Assembly (NCBI GenBank): GCA_015680685.1
Contig: MNCI01007662.1
Span: 1 to 28,166 of the forward strand
DNA from: Gnetum montanum
Lineage: Eukaryota; Streptophyta; Gnetopsida; Gnetales; Gnetaceae
DNA: 28,166 nt
Direction of reading: 5' to 3'
In this document: piece by piece, positions 1 to 9,408 of the stretch
Layout of the letters: the number at the start of each line of letters is the position of its first letter
How positions within the stretch are numbered: position 1 is the first letter of the stretch
The notes under the pieces: generated by a model
Seen by the model: the letters and a program-made list of their open reading frames with translations, nothing else
What the model was told of the DNA's origin: nothing
Databases searched by the model: none
Position numbers and translations under genes: made by a program

Positions 1-621
1 GAAAATTCTAGAAGCCTACCAATATAAGGAAGTTTATTTTACTTTTATTTTACTTTCCTTTCATATGGATATCCCATATTGTTATGGATTTCTCTCTCAT
101 TTTGGTCTTTTGTTATTCTTTCATTATTTTAATTAATATGCTAAGATTTTGTTGGATTTTTGTCATTTTGGGCTTTTTTAATGAAAAATAATATTTTAAT
201 CCTATTCATAACATTTTCTATCTTTTAGTGGATTTTGAAAATTGCATAAATTATGCCCAAGTTGCCCCTGGATATTTTAGGAATATTTGGAATCATTTTG
301 GAAGAATATTATAGAATTTGAGCTTTTATGGATTTTTCCCCAATTCGGACACCTTTTGGATTTTTGAAATAAAATAATAATATTTGTGTGACCGATTTTG
401 CTTAGTTAGTAGTGGGGCCCGCAAATCTTTTAGACACCCCCATTTGCATGTAGCAATGAAGTGTTCTTTAGTGGGATCCACCTCGTGGGAACAAGGGTTG
501 TTAGATAGATTTCCTACCTTGTTCGTAAGTTCATGCGACCTATTGATTTAGTAAAAACTATAAACGGATCATTCCATGTAACTCATTCACGTACATTTCA
601 TGACCATCTTGATCATGCTTG

Positions 622-674
622 TGTGTTCCTGGGTTCCACCCTTGCCTACCAGAAGGGTCGGACCCAGAGACACA
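622..674. repeat. Imperfect inverted repeat (stem-loop)
   Basis: Two 22-nt arms (622-643 and 653-674) pair at 18 of 22 positions around a 9-nt loop. The arms begin TGTGTTCCTGGG and end CCCAGAGACACA. It could be a degenerate MITE end or a transcribed hairpin; nothing in the sequence decides. Confidence 0.5.
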
Positions 675-704
675 TGTTTAAATAATACAAAAAATATTTT
701 ATAG

Positions 705-773
705 GTGAACCAACCTGCATAGAGCGTTCTGCATATTCCGCAAAGTAGCGGTTGGTGCCTGGTGGTATTCCAG
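705..773 (+). other. Exon-like block with consensus splice sites
   Basis: A 69-base block is preceded by TTTTATAG and followed by GTAAGTG, a strong plant 5' splice consensus. All three forward frames contain a stop (one frame has a single TAG), so it would be a UTR exon or a decayed coding exon. It lies about 900 bases upstream of the interrupted host frame and could belong to the same transcript. Splice-site agreement is the only support. Confidence 0.25.
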
Positions 774-1668
774 GTAAGTGAAATTTAAATTAAAAACAAT
801 TCCGGAATATAAATTGAAAAAAAAAAAAAAAAAATGAACACGATTTATCAACAATTACGTAAGAATTGATTCAAGGTATTTATGAATGCAGTTATTGTTC
901 TTTTATTGTAACAAGCCAAACCCTTCAACTCCTAACATCTGTGCTCAGGAATTGCAGTGATCAATAGAGCAACCAAGAAAAAAATGAAAAACCAAAAACA
1001 AATAGCGATGATCGAACTGCCTGACATAACATTGACGCCATCAAACAGACCTGGTTAACGGGACCAAAACCGCACTATCTTAAAATTGAATTTGGTTTCC
1101 GTTGAAGATTATATTGCTTGCGGGGCAAGCGAGAGACCGAGAAATTTTGAAGCAGGTTGCGTCTAAGCGTCCCTGCAGCGTTGTTAGGGTATCGTATCTA
1201 AAAATCTATGCGTGCCGCCTCGTGGATAAACCGTTCAAAGAAGCCAGCCGTGCACGACTGCTATTCCAAAATCCAAATACCGGTCGTTGCCGATACTCTA
1301 CACACAAAATGTTAGATCTAGAGGTAGGTCTCGACATGATGGCCAGCAGCTCGCCACCTTTGCATTCTTACTGTTAAGAAATGGAGCTGCCTCAGTGTGC
1401 GCTTACGTGCGAACCTCAAATTCACACCCCGAAAAGCAGTTATTGGACAGGGCTCTGTGTCCCATAAATCATTCCCTACGCTTGTCGCCTCCAAATAAAT
1501 ACCTACGCTGACCTTTTTCCACGGAGACGTCTGAATTCTCGGATATCCGTGTTCCCACAAACACTGACGCACAAAAAACGGGAAATCCATGGGATCATAT
1601 TATTTTCTTCTGACATTTCGGAGTGTTCGCGTTGGGATTTTTTATTTTTCAATTCAGATGAATCCGCC

Positions 1669-2059
1669 ATGGTGATATCTTTTCAAAAAGTCTGAATAAG
1701 GTTGGAATCTATTTGGGACGTGTTAGCTATTACCCACAGGACTGTCCGACCACAAAGCTGGCGACTTAAATACCTCTTTCTGTCACAACTCTGGCGTGAG
1801 AAAATCCACTTGTGGACGATTAAGTCCGAGGACTTTAAAGAAGAAGATTATGAAATTAAGAAAGCGTACCTGTTACGGACACGGTCTCGTCGGTTTTCCA
1901 ACGTAGCAGCAACCTCGGCAGCAGTAGCAATCTGTGGTTGGTTTTACAAGATCTTTTCTTCTCCCCGTTTTTGGATCAGATTTAATCCGATAGCTGCTTT
2001 GACAGTAGCAACTCAATTTGGCCACCACGTCTTTTTATTCAACGGCTCTGCTAGGATCC
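1669..2059 (+). pseudogene. Host-type open frame interrupted by the copia element
   Basis: The frame starts at an ATG in strong context (GCCATGG, 1669), meets one TGA at 1693-1695, then runs open for about 120 codons until the copia LTR at 2060. The translated part has a charged middle (KSEDFKEEDYEIKKAY) followed by two hydrophobic stretches, the first rich in Ala and Val, the second around FNPIAALTVA. This suggests a small membrane protein with two helices. The frame continues in phase on the other side of the copia insertion: from the second copy of the target duplication, minus strand from 20840, ten more codons lead to a TAG at 20809-20811. The TGA could be a CGA changed by C-to-T. I do not recognise the family. 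A resemblance to early nodulin 93-type membrane proteins is too weak to name it. Confidence 0.45.
2055..2059. repeat. Target-site duplication of the copia element (3' side)
   Basis: GATCC directly abuts the outer end of the copia 3' LTR. Its partner GGATC (20841-20845) abuts the outer end of the other copia LTR, in the opposite orientation as expected if that end has been inverted. Confidence 0.7.
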
Positions 2060-2444
2060 TATTATTCCCAGTCGTTTGCACCAATATTATATTAAATTTA
2101 AAAGAAATTGCAGAAAATAAAAAAGACAGAGTGAAAAACCCCAGCAAAAAATCGACTCTTGGACCATTAGCACCACAACTTCAGAAGATTGAAGCTCAAG
2201 GAGAATTTACAAAGGAAGGGAGATGATTCTCAAGCTTATGCTTTGGAAAAATGTGGTGCTTTGGATGCTCCCTTTGAGCTCCTTATATATTGTCACAGAA
2301 CCCAAAATTAAAAAGATAATGTAGTTTATTTTAGTGGGGATAGGTATGGGACCATTTATAACATAGACACAAATAAAAATATAATAAGGCAAGGCAGATA
2401 TATCTAGAGAAAATCAAGGCAGATTTGCCTTTATCCACCTCACA
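2060..2444 (-). mobile_element. Ty1/copia 3' LTR
   Basis: On the minus strand the LTR starts TGTGAGGTGGAT at 2444 and ends AATAATA at 2060, 385 bp; the expected terminal CA has become TA. It aligns over its whole length with 20846-21254 on the plus strand at roughly 88 percent by eye, and lacks about 25 bp present there. A TATATAAG box lies about two fifths into it. It is preceded on its own strand by a polypurine tract. Confidence 0.85.
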
Positions 2445-2458
2445 ATTCTCCCTCTTTA
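2445..2458 (-). other. Copia polypurine tract
   Basis: On the minus strand AAAGAGGGAGAAT directly precedes the 3' LTR. This is the usual plus-strand primer of plant copia elements. Confidence 0.75.
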
Positions 2459-2528
2459 AGGTAAAGCTACTTTGAACAATGTTCCAAATTGTTTTTAGGA
2501 AATCAAGAAGACCAAATGCTCATTAGCA

Positions 2529-2806
2529 CTAGAGAAACTTTTCAGCAAGAGTTGACTTGGTGAGTACATCTCCAAGATTTGCTTCAGTTGAAATTTTATT
2601 TAGAAGAATCCTTTGCTTTTTAATTTCCTTCCGTGTATAATGATATTGTATTTCAATGTGCTTCATTCAGGCATGAAAGGTTGAATTCTTGGATATGCTT
2701 ATGGCACTTTGACTATCACAACCAATATTAATAGGAGTATGAGTGATGTCAAGTTCAACTATTAGTCGTTAAAGCTATATAGCCTCTTTGCATGCCAAGT
2801 TAGTAG
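2529..2806 (-). pseudogene. Copia RNase H, C-terminal part
   Basis: Minus-strand frame with the end of a Ty1/copia RNase H domain: LVELDITHTPINIGCDSQSA, then an ISKNSTFHA-type segment, KHIEIQYHY and GDVLTKSTLAEKFL before a TAG at 2529-2531. The order and motifs (CDSQSAI, HIEIQYHY, DVLTK) are those at the end of copia pol. Two stops fall near the start of this piece and a TGA replaces an Arg-type codon before MKHIEIQ. It is the direct continuation of the RNase H start at 20089-20537, separated from it by the 17.3-kb gypsy insertion. Confidence 0.85.
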
Positions 2807-2811
2807 CAACA
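2807..2811. repeat. Gypsy target-site duplication, left copy
   Basis: CAACA abuts the TGTAGCG end of the gypsy LTR. The same 5 bases follow the other outer LTR end at 20084-20088. Both copies lie in the copia RNase H gene. Confidence 0.85.
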
Positions 2812-3523
2812 TGTAGCGACTAAAAACGTTGACGGCTGGAACGAAATGCTGAGGGGTCATCGGCCGTTGGCAGTCTTGACCTTGTTTCCGCGGGAGGGCC
2901 GTGTTGGATGGGACGGAAACGGGGTACCTTGAACGGTCTAGTCGATTAGACAGGGACTTAGTCGATGTTAATATAACCTTTTGCAATGTGTGATTTGAAA
3001 ATGATATTGATAGAGTGGAGTAATGCTTAAATGTAAGAAAAGATAGAAAACAATGTAAAATGCAATAGTAAATAGGAGATAATGTAAACATGAAGTTAGA
3101 AAAATGCACCGCTCCGAAGCTATGACCTTGCTCTGTCAAGATGGATACAATCGGTTGCACAGCGCTGGGAAGTGCAGAGATCCCGAGAGTAACCAAGACG
3201 TGTAGAGCAAGGTAGCCGTGCACTTGAATGCGAGCTTAATCGTCAACAATGCGAAGTTCTACCAAGGTGGTAGAAGGGAACAGAATAGGATGCCAGTTGA
3301 AAACACTAACTGTTTACAATGTTAAACAGAAAGTTTACAATGCTTGAGGTTACAATGCCAACTTTTCGCTTGTCAGCCAACCAAACTGTTAGCTGACCGG
3401 ATTGCCAAGGAAACAGATTGGGGACTGAGATAGTGTAAACTAGTGAAAGGACCAGACAGTGCCAGAGAGACCATGAGAAAAGGACCAAAAAGCCAGAGAG
3501 AGTTTAAGCGTCGCTCATTGGGG

Positions 3524-3531
3524 TATTTATA
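3524..3531 (-). promoter_or_regulatory. TATA box in gypsy 3' LTR
   Basis: TATAAATA on the minus strand followed by CCCC, conserved in the other LTR at 19163-19170. It sits a little past the middle of the LTR, where the U3 promoter of a plant gypsy element is expected. Confidence 0.6.
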
Positions 3532-3905
3532 GGACCAAGGGTGTGCAAAAGATGTGGTTTGAACGCCACGTGCCCTGGGCTTATGCTGACCTGTCTATGC
3601 TGCATGTGCCTTCATGACCGTTGGGTGAGCTTGCCATGCTGTAATTACGAGCCTGCCATTCCGTAATTACGCTGTTAGAGCAATGGTGCAATTAGGTGAA
3701 GTGCATTGATGTCACATAACTGCTTGCAATGTTTCGCCATGCCTTGTAGTGTGGCATGTTTAGCGTGGCGTAGCATCTTGTTACGCTATGCTACACTACG
3801 CAGCGTAGCCACTGATTCGAAGCAAGAAACTTTGTGTTGTGTCCCGTTGCATACGTTAGAAACATCTGGAGTGTGCTAACTGTTTGTTGCATTTTTGCTA
3901 TGCTA

Positions 3906-3927
3906 TGCTACGCTACGTAGCGTAGCA
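3906..3927. repeat. 22-bp perfect palindrome of CTACG words
   Basis: GCTACGCTACGTAGCGTAGC (3907-3926) is its own reverse complement, extended by one T-A pair on each side. Related words recur in this LTR around 3745-3810, 4050-4082, 4183-4223 and 4253-4283. Confidence 0.85.
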
Positions 3928-4422
3928 AATAGCCTTAGTTGCAAAAATGTCATCCATATGTAAACTTTGTCTTTTGCACTACGAAACTTGCGAACTTGCT
4001 GATCACCCTTCAAGTCGCCTTTTGTCACTTTTGCAAAATTGCTACGCCTCGCTGTGCCATGTAGCTTAGTGTAGCGTAGCAGCAAACATGACTTGATTTT
4101 GCCAAGTTCGCTGCTTTCTGATGGAAGTAGACATTGCCGAAGGACTTGAAATCGGGTGAGGGGACTGGTCGTCTAGCTTTTGCTACGTTGTGCTACGCTG
4201 CATGGCATAGCGTAGCGTAGCATTGTGCTTCTGCAAACGTCTTCTGAAGTTTGCTATGCTACATGGCATAGCGTAGCATAGCAAGACCTCTTGTCTTAGA
4301 AAACTTGTTGAAGCAGATAGTTTGAAAATCAAAGCATCCATCTTCTGAAGAACTACCATAATGCTGCGCGAATTGCAAAGGCCTGGTGAAGGAAGAATGT
4401 CTTCGAATTTTGGGGTGTTTCA

Positions 4423-4437
4423 TTGGCCCCTCTTTGT
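4423..4437 (-). other. Gypsy polypurine tract
   Basis: ACAAAGAGGGGCCAA on the minus strand directly abuts the start of the 3' LTR, as expected for the plus-strand primer. Confidence 0.75.
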
Positions 4438-5486
4438 CAACGTTTGGAGGATGGCTCGTGACACATTGACAAAGAAAACAAAGCACCACGGAAGACATGA
4501 TGCTAATGTTGCCGCTTGGTGATTGTCAAGACGTCGCTTGGCTACAATTGAGAGTGTTGCATTTGTTTTGGCAGAGGTTCAGACAAAGGGAAAAGATGAT
4601 GTTTAGCAAAGTCCCTCGTAGGAGTGCTCATGAGGGACTTGTTCATGTTTTCATCTTTACTCTCGCTGACCCTCGACCTCCTATAGGACTGGTGTTTCCT
4701 TCACAGGATGAGTTGTGTTACATCCACGAAGGGTTTTAACCTGCCTAGAGATGCTTCCCATGCGGCGAGCTGTGTTACGCACGTCATGGGATTTGCACTT
4801 TGAAGTAGTCGAGCTAGTCGAGGCACTCACTTCGTGACGCCGTAGTGTTTGCTGCTGTGGCTAGACTCACTTCTGGCCACACCCTGTAAGCACGACGGAG
4901 AGTGAAACAACCACGATGCAAAGTGAGGGTAGAAGGTCTTGCTTGTTGCAGACGTTGTTGAAGCTCTTGGACATCCATGTTGGTGCACGGTGTCCAAAGT
5001 AGGAAGGCCATCAGTGGCCTTGGCAGCATCAACGTGGAGGAATTGGCCTCAAAGGCGCTGGGAGTTGCTATGAGTGCAGATGCTCTAGAATCCCTGCCAA
5101 AGGCATGCATTCTCAGTTCAGCTAGGGGATCTGTTACCACATAGCTAAACGTCCTGTGAGCCCAGGCGTTGGCAGGGAGCTCGAGAGTAACAATATTGTG
5201 GCTGGGCCACAATACTACTGGAACTCCAGCTGCGGGAAATAGCTGAGGAACTACCATTAGGGTGGTGGGCTGTGGCGACGGTAGGTCCAGAGGGCCAGTG
5301 TGATGCCATACGACATCTCTTGAGGATCAGCATGATGCCAAGGGTGGTGGCATCGCGTATGTTCCAGATCGTGTCCCCATTGCGTCGTGAACTGTGTTCT
5401 GGAGCTACAACATCCCACCCACACGTCGGCACTATGCATGCTTGTTCGATGTGTACTTGGCGTAGATGCATGCTAGGGATCTAACG
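4438..5486 (-). other. Gypsy 3' region between integrase and 3' LTR, with a 147-codon open frame
   Basis: About 1 kb of internal element sequence with no recognisable domain. The longest frame on the element's coding strand is 5257-4814 (147 codons from ATG). It has a hydrophobic start, a Leu/Gln stretch (DVQELQQRLQQARPS) and no motif I know. A second minus frame (5471-5145) overlaps it in another phase, and a plus-strand ATG frame of 80 codons (4497-4739) is also open. Some Tat elements carry extra open frames here, but none can be shown to be real from this copy. Confidence 0.35.
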
Positions 5487-5492
5487 TGAACC

Positions 5493-5876
5493 CAGTTTAA
5501 GGTCTTGATAGACCGTGTGCTAGTTTAGAGTCCTAGTGGACTGCCGTGCGAGTTTAAGGTCCCAACAGACCATACATGCCAGTTTAACGTCATAGTAGAT
5601 GCATAGTACCATTTTATAGTCATAGTAGATGCATAGTACTAGTTTATAGTCATAGTGGACTAGCTGTGCTAGTTTTACGTCATAGCGGACATTGCTTGTT
5701 ACTGTTGTTACTCATTTAACATCGTAGTGGACGTTGCTTGTTGCTATCGTTGCCAGTTTAACGTCGTAGTGGACGTTGCTTGTTGCTGTCGTTGCCAGTT
5801 TAACGTCATAGCAGACGTTGCTTGTTGTTGTCACCAGTTTAATGTCATAGCGGATGTTGCTTGTTGCTGCCATGCT
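5493..5876. repeat. Hairpin-motif array A, 11 units
   Basis: Units begin AGTTTA and continue into a short hairpin. Starts lie near 5494, 5522, 5551, 5581, 5610, 5641, 5670, 5713, 5755, 5799 and 5836. The first seven are about 29 bp apart; the last four are about 42 bp apart and share a TTGCTTGTTGCTGTCGTTGCC filler. Stem arms vary but pair: GGTCT/AGACC, AGTCC/GGACT, AGTC/GACT, ACGTC/GACGT. The array starts at the integrase stop codon and belongs to the same family as arrays B and C. Confidence 0.8.
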
Positions 5877-6463
5877 TCAAATGTAGTACGGCTTGAGGTA
5901 CGAGTGATTCACCGGGTTGGTGAACTCTTTGCCATCCATGTCCACCAGCTTGAAGGCTCCATTCCCAAAGGCTTTAATGACCATGTAAGGGCCTTCCCAG
6001 TTGGCTAAGAATTTGCTCACATGCTCACGGGTAGCCTTGAGGACTGGCATCCTTGAGGACGAGGTCTGCACGGTGCTATTGTTGTTGCTTGCTCTAGTAT
6101 CACACTATGCAGCTCAGCGTCTGCGCACGCTCCTCCTCTATTGAGTTGAGGTCGATGGTCCATGACTTGTTGTTCATGGCTTCGCTCACAACATCTAAGA
6201 GGATCATCCGGAGTGATGGTACCTGCACCTCAAGAGGTAACACAGTTTCAGATCCGTAAACAAGGTTGTAAGGAGTCTTACTTGTCGCGGTTTTGCATGT
6301 CATTTTGTAGGCCCAAAGAACGTAGAGGATTTGCTCATGCCACCGTCTCTTGCTGTTCCTAAGCATCCACTTCAGCAAGTTGATGATGGACTTATTTGTA
6401 GCCTCCGCCTATCCGTTTGCCTGTGAGTAGTACGGGGAGGAGAATGATTGCTTGTTGCTAGGT
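5877..6463 (-). pseudogene. Gypsy integrase, C-terminal remnant
   Basis: Reading on the minus strand from about 6463: SFSSPYYSQANG, a TAG, then AEATNKSIINLLKWML, which holds the third acidic residue of the DDE core. It continues to WHEQILYVLWAYK, ATSKTPYNLVYGSE and, after a phase change near 6090, the C-terminal FLANWEGPYMVIKAFGNGA segment ending at a TGA at 5877-5879. The N-terminal zinc-binding HHCC module and the first two catalytic Asp residues are absent: RNase H linker sequence (ending near 6470) joins this remnant directly, so about 0.8 kb has been lost. The enzyme cannot have worked. Confidence 0.8.
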
Positions 6464-6469
6464 GCACTT

Positions 6470-7252
6470 TCAAATCGTAACTCTCTGAGTAGATATCAGT
6501 CCACTTAGGGGTTTGCCGTGTTGTAGGTAGGCTTTAATGTTAGCGTACCAACCCTGGGTATTCACAGCACTGACAGAGGCCACGTGTTCCACTTGAGTGA
6601 TAGGCATAGTACATTCGTCAATCGTAGTCAGTAGCATTGCAAACGAGTGTGCTGGAATGTTTAATGCAAGGGTTGTTAAGGCATCTACCATGGTGTTCTC
6701 ATTGCATGGCACGTGTTGCACATCTATGGTTACGAATTGCTTAAGCAGGCTTTTTGCTAGGTCGCAGTAGGGTTGCAAGTGTGTGGCTTTGCAGGCGTAG
6801 ACCTTGGTGATTTGATTCACAACTAGTTACGAATCACCGCGGATTGCCAAGTGTTGTATGCATAGTGTTTAGGTAGTAGAGAGGCCTCTGAGTAGCCCCT
6901 CATACTCTGCCACATATTTGGTGCAGGGGAACGTAAAATGATAAGCGAATGGGTGCATTTCCCTAGCAGGGAACGTAATGATGGCAACTGCGCTACCTCC
7001 TCGCACAGTTGAAGCACCGTCGAAGTGTAGAGTAGCTTCTAGGTGTGATGGAACGATGTTGATAATGCCAACATGCTCATCTGGGAATTTAGGATCTATG
7101 GTTGCGTGGTCGTCGACAAGTGACACCGTGAGTTGCGTTGCTATGGTTTGACCCTTGGTCGATGACTGGCTTACATAGTATAGGTTGAACTTCGCGGTTA
7201 TTTCTTTCCATCGGGCTATCCTGCTACTTTCATACAAGTTGTTAGTGATGGC
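6470..7252 (-). pseudogene. Second (archaeal-type) RNase H of the gypsy pol
   Basis: Minus-strand frame with SSRIARWKEITAKFNLYYVS, then LHFDGAS (first catalytic Asp), TKYVAEYEGLLRGL (Glu), IRGDS followed by LVVNQI (third acidic residue) and MVDALTTLALN (last Asp). This is the extra RNase H characteristic of Tat-clade gypsy elements, downstream of the native one. All four acidic positions remain, but two TAA codons break the frame (6869 and just after GDS). It ends with a WYANIKAYL linker that normally leads into integrase. It is in the same phase as the native RNase H and RT. Confidence 0.8.
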
Positions 7253-7648
7253 TCAAAGTATGTTGCTTTTGCAAATGATGTTAATCGTATTGCAAAATAG
7301 GTAGTGCCTCCACTTTTTTAATGCAAAAACTAAGGCAAGGCAGTTCCTCTCCACTTCGTTCCATTTCGCCTCATGCGCTATTAGTGCATGAATCAGATAG
7401 TACACTGGTATCTCAGATTTGTTATTCTGTTTTTGACATAGTAGTGCCATGATAGATGTATCGGAGGTGGCAAGGTATATGAAGAAAGGCTTATGCCTTT
7501 GTGGCGGGTGCAACATTGGGAGGTGCGAGAGCTCTTCCTTCAAGTCATCGAAGGCTTGTTGACACTGGGTTGTCCACTTGAAGTCAACCCCTTTCTTTAG
7601 GAGATGTTGCATGGGGTGTAACTTGTCAGTCAAATTTGCTATAAACCT
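7253..7648 (-). pseudogene. Native gypsy RNase H domain
   Basis: After the RT connection (LKKGVDFKWTTQCQQAFDDL) comes PFFIYLATSDTSIMALLCQ, then PVYYLIHALIAHEAKWNEVE and CLALVFALKKWRHYL. These are the usual order and spacing of the gypsy RNase H that directly follows RT. The first catalytic Asp region reads ATSDTSI. TGA codons at 7649-7651 and 7253-7255 bracket the frame, which is otherwise continuous with RT above and the second RNase H below. Confidence 0.8.
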
Positions 7649-8746
7649 TCAAATAAATTGTACCCTACCCTGCAACCCATGTAGCTCTTTGAGGTTTGTA
7701 GGAGGTGCTAGGTTGATGATGGCCTTGACCTTATGAGGGTCCAGCCTTATTCTAGACTCCAATACAACGAATCCTAACATGTGTTCGATTTTCACACCGA
7801 AGACACACTTCTTGGGATTAAGACGTATGTCGTGCATTTGATAGCACTTGAGGACTACTCCTAGATCATGTGGATGATTAGTAGTCTCCTTGGACTTGAT
7901 CACTATATTGTCCACGTAGTCATTTAGTGTTTCTAGGATGTAGTTACTGAAGATGTAGGTCATGGCTCGCTGGTAGGTTTCCCCAACGTTCTTGAGCCCA
8001 AAAGGCATCATGGTGTAACAGAATGTCCCCCATGGGGTCATGAAGGTTATTGTTAGCTGATGCTCTAGGTTGATGCGAATTTGGCTGTAGCCTGAAAAGC
8101 CATCCATGAAGGATAACAGAGTGTGACCAGCCATAGTGGCAATGAGTTGATTAATGCTAGCAAGTGGGAAATCGTCTTTGATCGTTGCTTTGTTTAGATC
8201 CTGGAAGTCTATGCAGATCTGTATTCCTCTCATTTTCTTAGAAACCACAAAGATGTTGGACACTCGTTCCAAATAATCAACTCTGCAGATGAAACCAGCC
8301 TGGTATAGCTTAGTGATTTCATCCCTTATGGCTAGCGCGATTTCTAGTTTGACTTTACGAGCCTTCTGCTTCACTGCCTTCATGCGCGGGTCTAAACCTG
8401 GCATGTCACTGTATGACCACGCGAAGACTTTGATGTTGTCTTGCAGAATCTTGGCTATGTTTTAATGCATCTGTGTGTCTAGGAGGGAATTAAGCTTTAA
8501 CATTTTTACTTCCCCCTTGGATGTGGTCATAGGTGTCTCAACGAGAGGGTCTTCAGTTATATCCCCGGCCTCTAAATCTAGGGTACGGACTAGATGCTCG
8601 GGCCAGTCTGGGGATGCTTCTAAAGATGCTATGGTGTTAGCTGTGGTTGACCCCCAGTCGATTAGGTCTAGGTTCAATTGTCTCGCGAGCTTGCCATGTG
8701 GACCTGCTAGGGCTAAAGGTGTGGAAAGATTGCGATGGATTTCCAT
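7649..8746 (-). pseudogene. Gypsy reverse transcriptase (Tat/Ogre type)
   Basis: The frame opens at an ATG at 8746, passes one TAA (8462-8464), and enters RT with FAWSYSDMPGLDP. Visible motifs are ICIDFQDLNKATIKDDFPL, HTLLSFMDGFSGYSQI (catalytic Asp in FMD), MPFGLKNVGETYQRAMTYIF and LNDYVDNIVIKS. The catalytic YVDD box has become YVDN, a single G-to-A change that should abolish activity. Apart from point stops the pol frame has no shift from 8746 down to 6470. The protein is reached only after the 5.5-kb antisense-gene block; in Ogre elements an intron separates protease from RT, and CATGTTAAGCAG just upstream of 8746 could be its acceptor, though it is weak. Confidence 0.88.
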
Positions 8747-9387
8747 TTTCTGCTTAACATGTCAAAATGAGACGAAAGTCTGGTTAAGAGGCACCTGTCA
8801 ATAGCAATCATGTATAATGAAAACTTGCAAAGCAATGCCGAAATGTAATCTGCGAAGCATGATGTAGAGATTAAAATTTTTGCCAGTTTAAAGTCATGGC
8901 AGACCGTTATGGCATGGAGATGCAGAGCTGCTAGAATGGGAAATGTAAAACTATCGATGTAAAAATGCGATGCTGCTAGTTTAGTGTCATTGCGGACTAT
9001 GAATGTGTAACAGGTCGAAACATGCTAGTTTAAGGTCCTTTCGGATCGCGAAAGTTGCAACTGCGCTGGGGTCTGCTAGTTTAAGGTCTTTTCGGACCGT
9101 TAACGAGAGTGGAATGCTACGCTAAGAAAAATGCTAGTTTAAGGTCTTTTCAGACTAGTAAAAGTGCAACTATGCTATGATTGCTAGTTTAAGGTCTTTT
9201 CGGATCATGATAATTGAAAATCTATTTTTTCGTTTTTTCAAGAAAGTAGGCCATTACCTTGAAGCATGTCAAGGTTTTAATGCCAACAGTGCTATGATGT
9301 CGTGGTGAGCATGCTACGCTATACAACGCACTCCACATTAAACGGAGAGAGAGAGCAGCAAGTTTCCCTTTTTTCACCATTACGACC
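8747..9387. other. Spacer between gypsy RT and the antisense gene
   Basis: No coding frame is apparent on either strand. It holds hairpin array B (8885-9216) and a purine run (GGAGAGAGAGAG, near 9344) close upstream of the antisense gene's TATA-like box, so it may act as that gene's 5' control region. Confidence 0.4.
8885..9216. repeat. Hairpin-motif array B, 6 units
   Basis: Units start near 8885, 8978, 9027, 9078, 9136 and 9186, about 50 bp apart after the first. The core is GCTAGTTTAAGGTC, a TTTTC-type loop, then GGACC or GGATC. Paired arms include GGTCC/GGATC (one G-T pair), GGTC/GACC and GGTCT/AGACT. It lies about 170 bp upstream of the antisense gene's TATA-like box, in the same orientation as arrays A and C. 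Confidence 0.8.
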
Positions 9388-9395
9388 ATAAATAG
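9388..9395 (+). promoter_or_regulatory. TATA-like box of the antisense gene
   Basis: ATAAATAG, after a CT-rich and GA-rich stretch, about 20-90 bases before the first long frame of the antisense gene. It is on the strand opposite to the retrotransposon's own LTR promoter. Confidence 0.45.
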
Positions 9396-9408
9396 GGATT
9401 AAACCCTG

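Larger units (their letters stand above)
1..1668. other. Left host flank, no identifiable gene
   Basis: The stretch is AT-rich for its first 900 bases and has a poly-A run near 819-834. Open frames at 1102-1377 (plus) and 1318-1590 (minus) lack a convincing start and match no family I recognise. The only structured items are a stem-loop at 622-674 and an exon-like block at 705-773, listed separately. The DNA leads directly into the interrupted open frame that begins at 1669, so part of it may be promoter, UTR or intron of that locus. Confidence 0.5.
2812..4422 (-). mobile_element. Gypsy 3' LTR
   Basis: 1,611 bp, reading on the minus strand from TGAAACACCCC (4422) to TAGTCGCTACA (2812), so it has TG...CA ends. 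It aligns throughout with 18458-20083. It contains a TATA box (3524-3531) and repeated GCTACGCTA-type words, including a 22-bp perfect palindrome. Open frames inside it (for example 2762-3223 minus) are not genes. Confidence 0.9.

Noticed and set aside
1102-1590. Overlapping frames in the left flank
   Set aside because: The plus frames lack a convincing ATG or domain, and the minus frame has no recognisable motif; lengths fit chance.
1669-2059. Naming the host frame as an early nodulin 93-like protein
   Set aside because: Only a loose pattern of a basic residue, Asn-Pro and a hydrophobic helix agrees; not enough to name it.
2762-3223. 153-codon minus frame
   Set aside because: It lies almost wholly in the gypsy 3' LTR, runs out across the LTR edge into copia, and the matching frame in the other LTR is broken.
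5493-5876. CRISPR-like array
   Set aside because: Repeats are short, diverged and unevenly spaced, with related filler instead of unique spacers, in plant DNA.
5727-6008. Plus frame with repeated Cys-rich peptides (VACCC, QFNV)
   Set aside because: The repeats are the translation of hairpin array A read in one frame, followed by the wrong strand of integrase.
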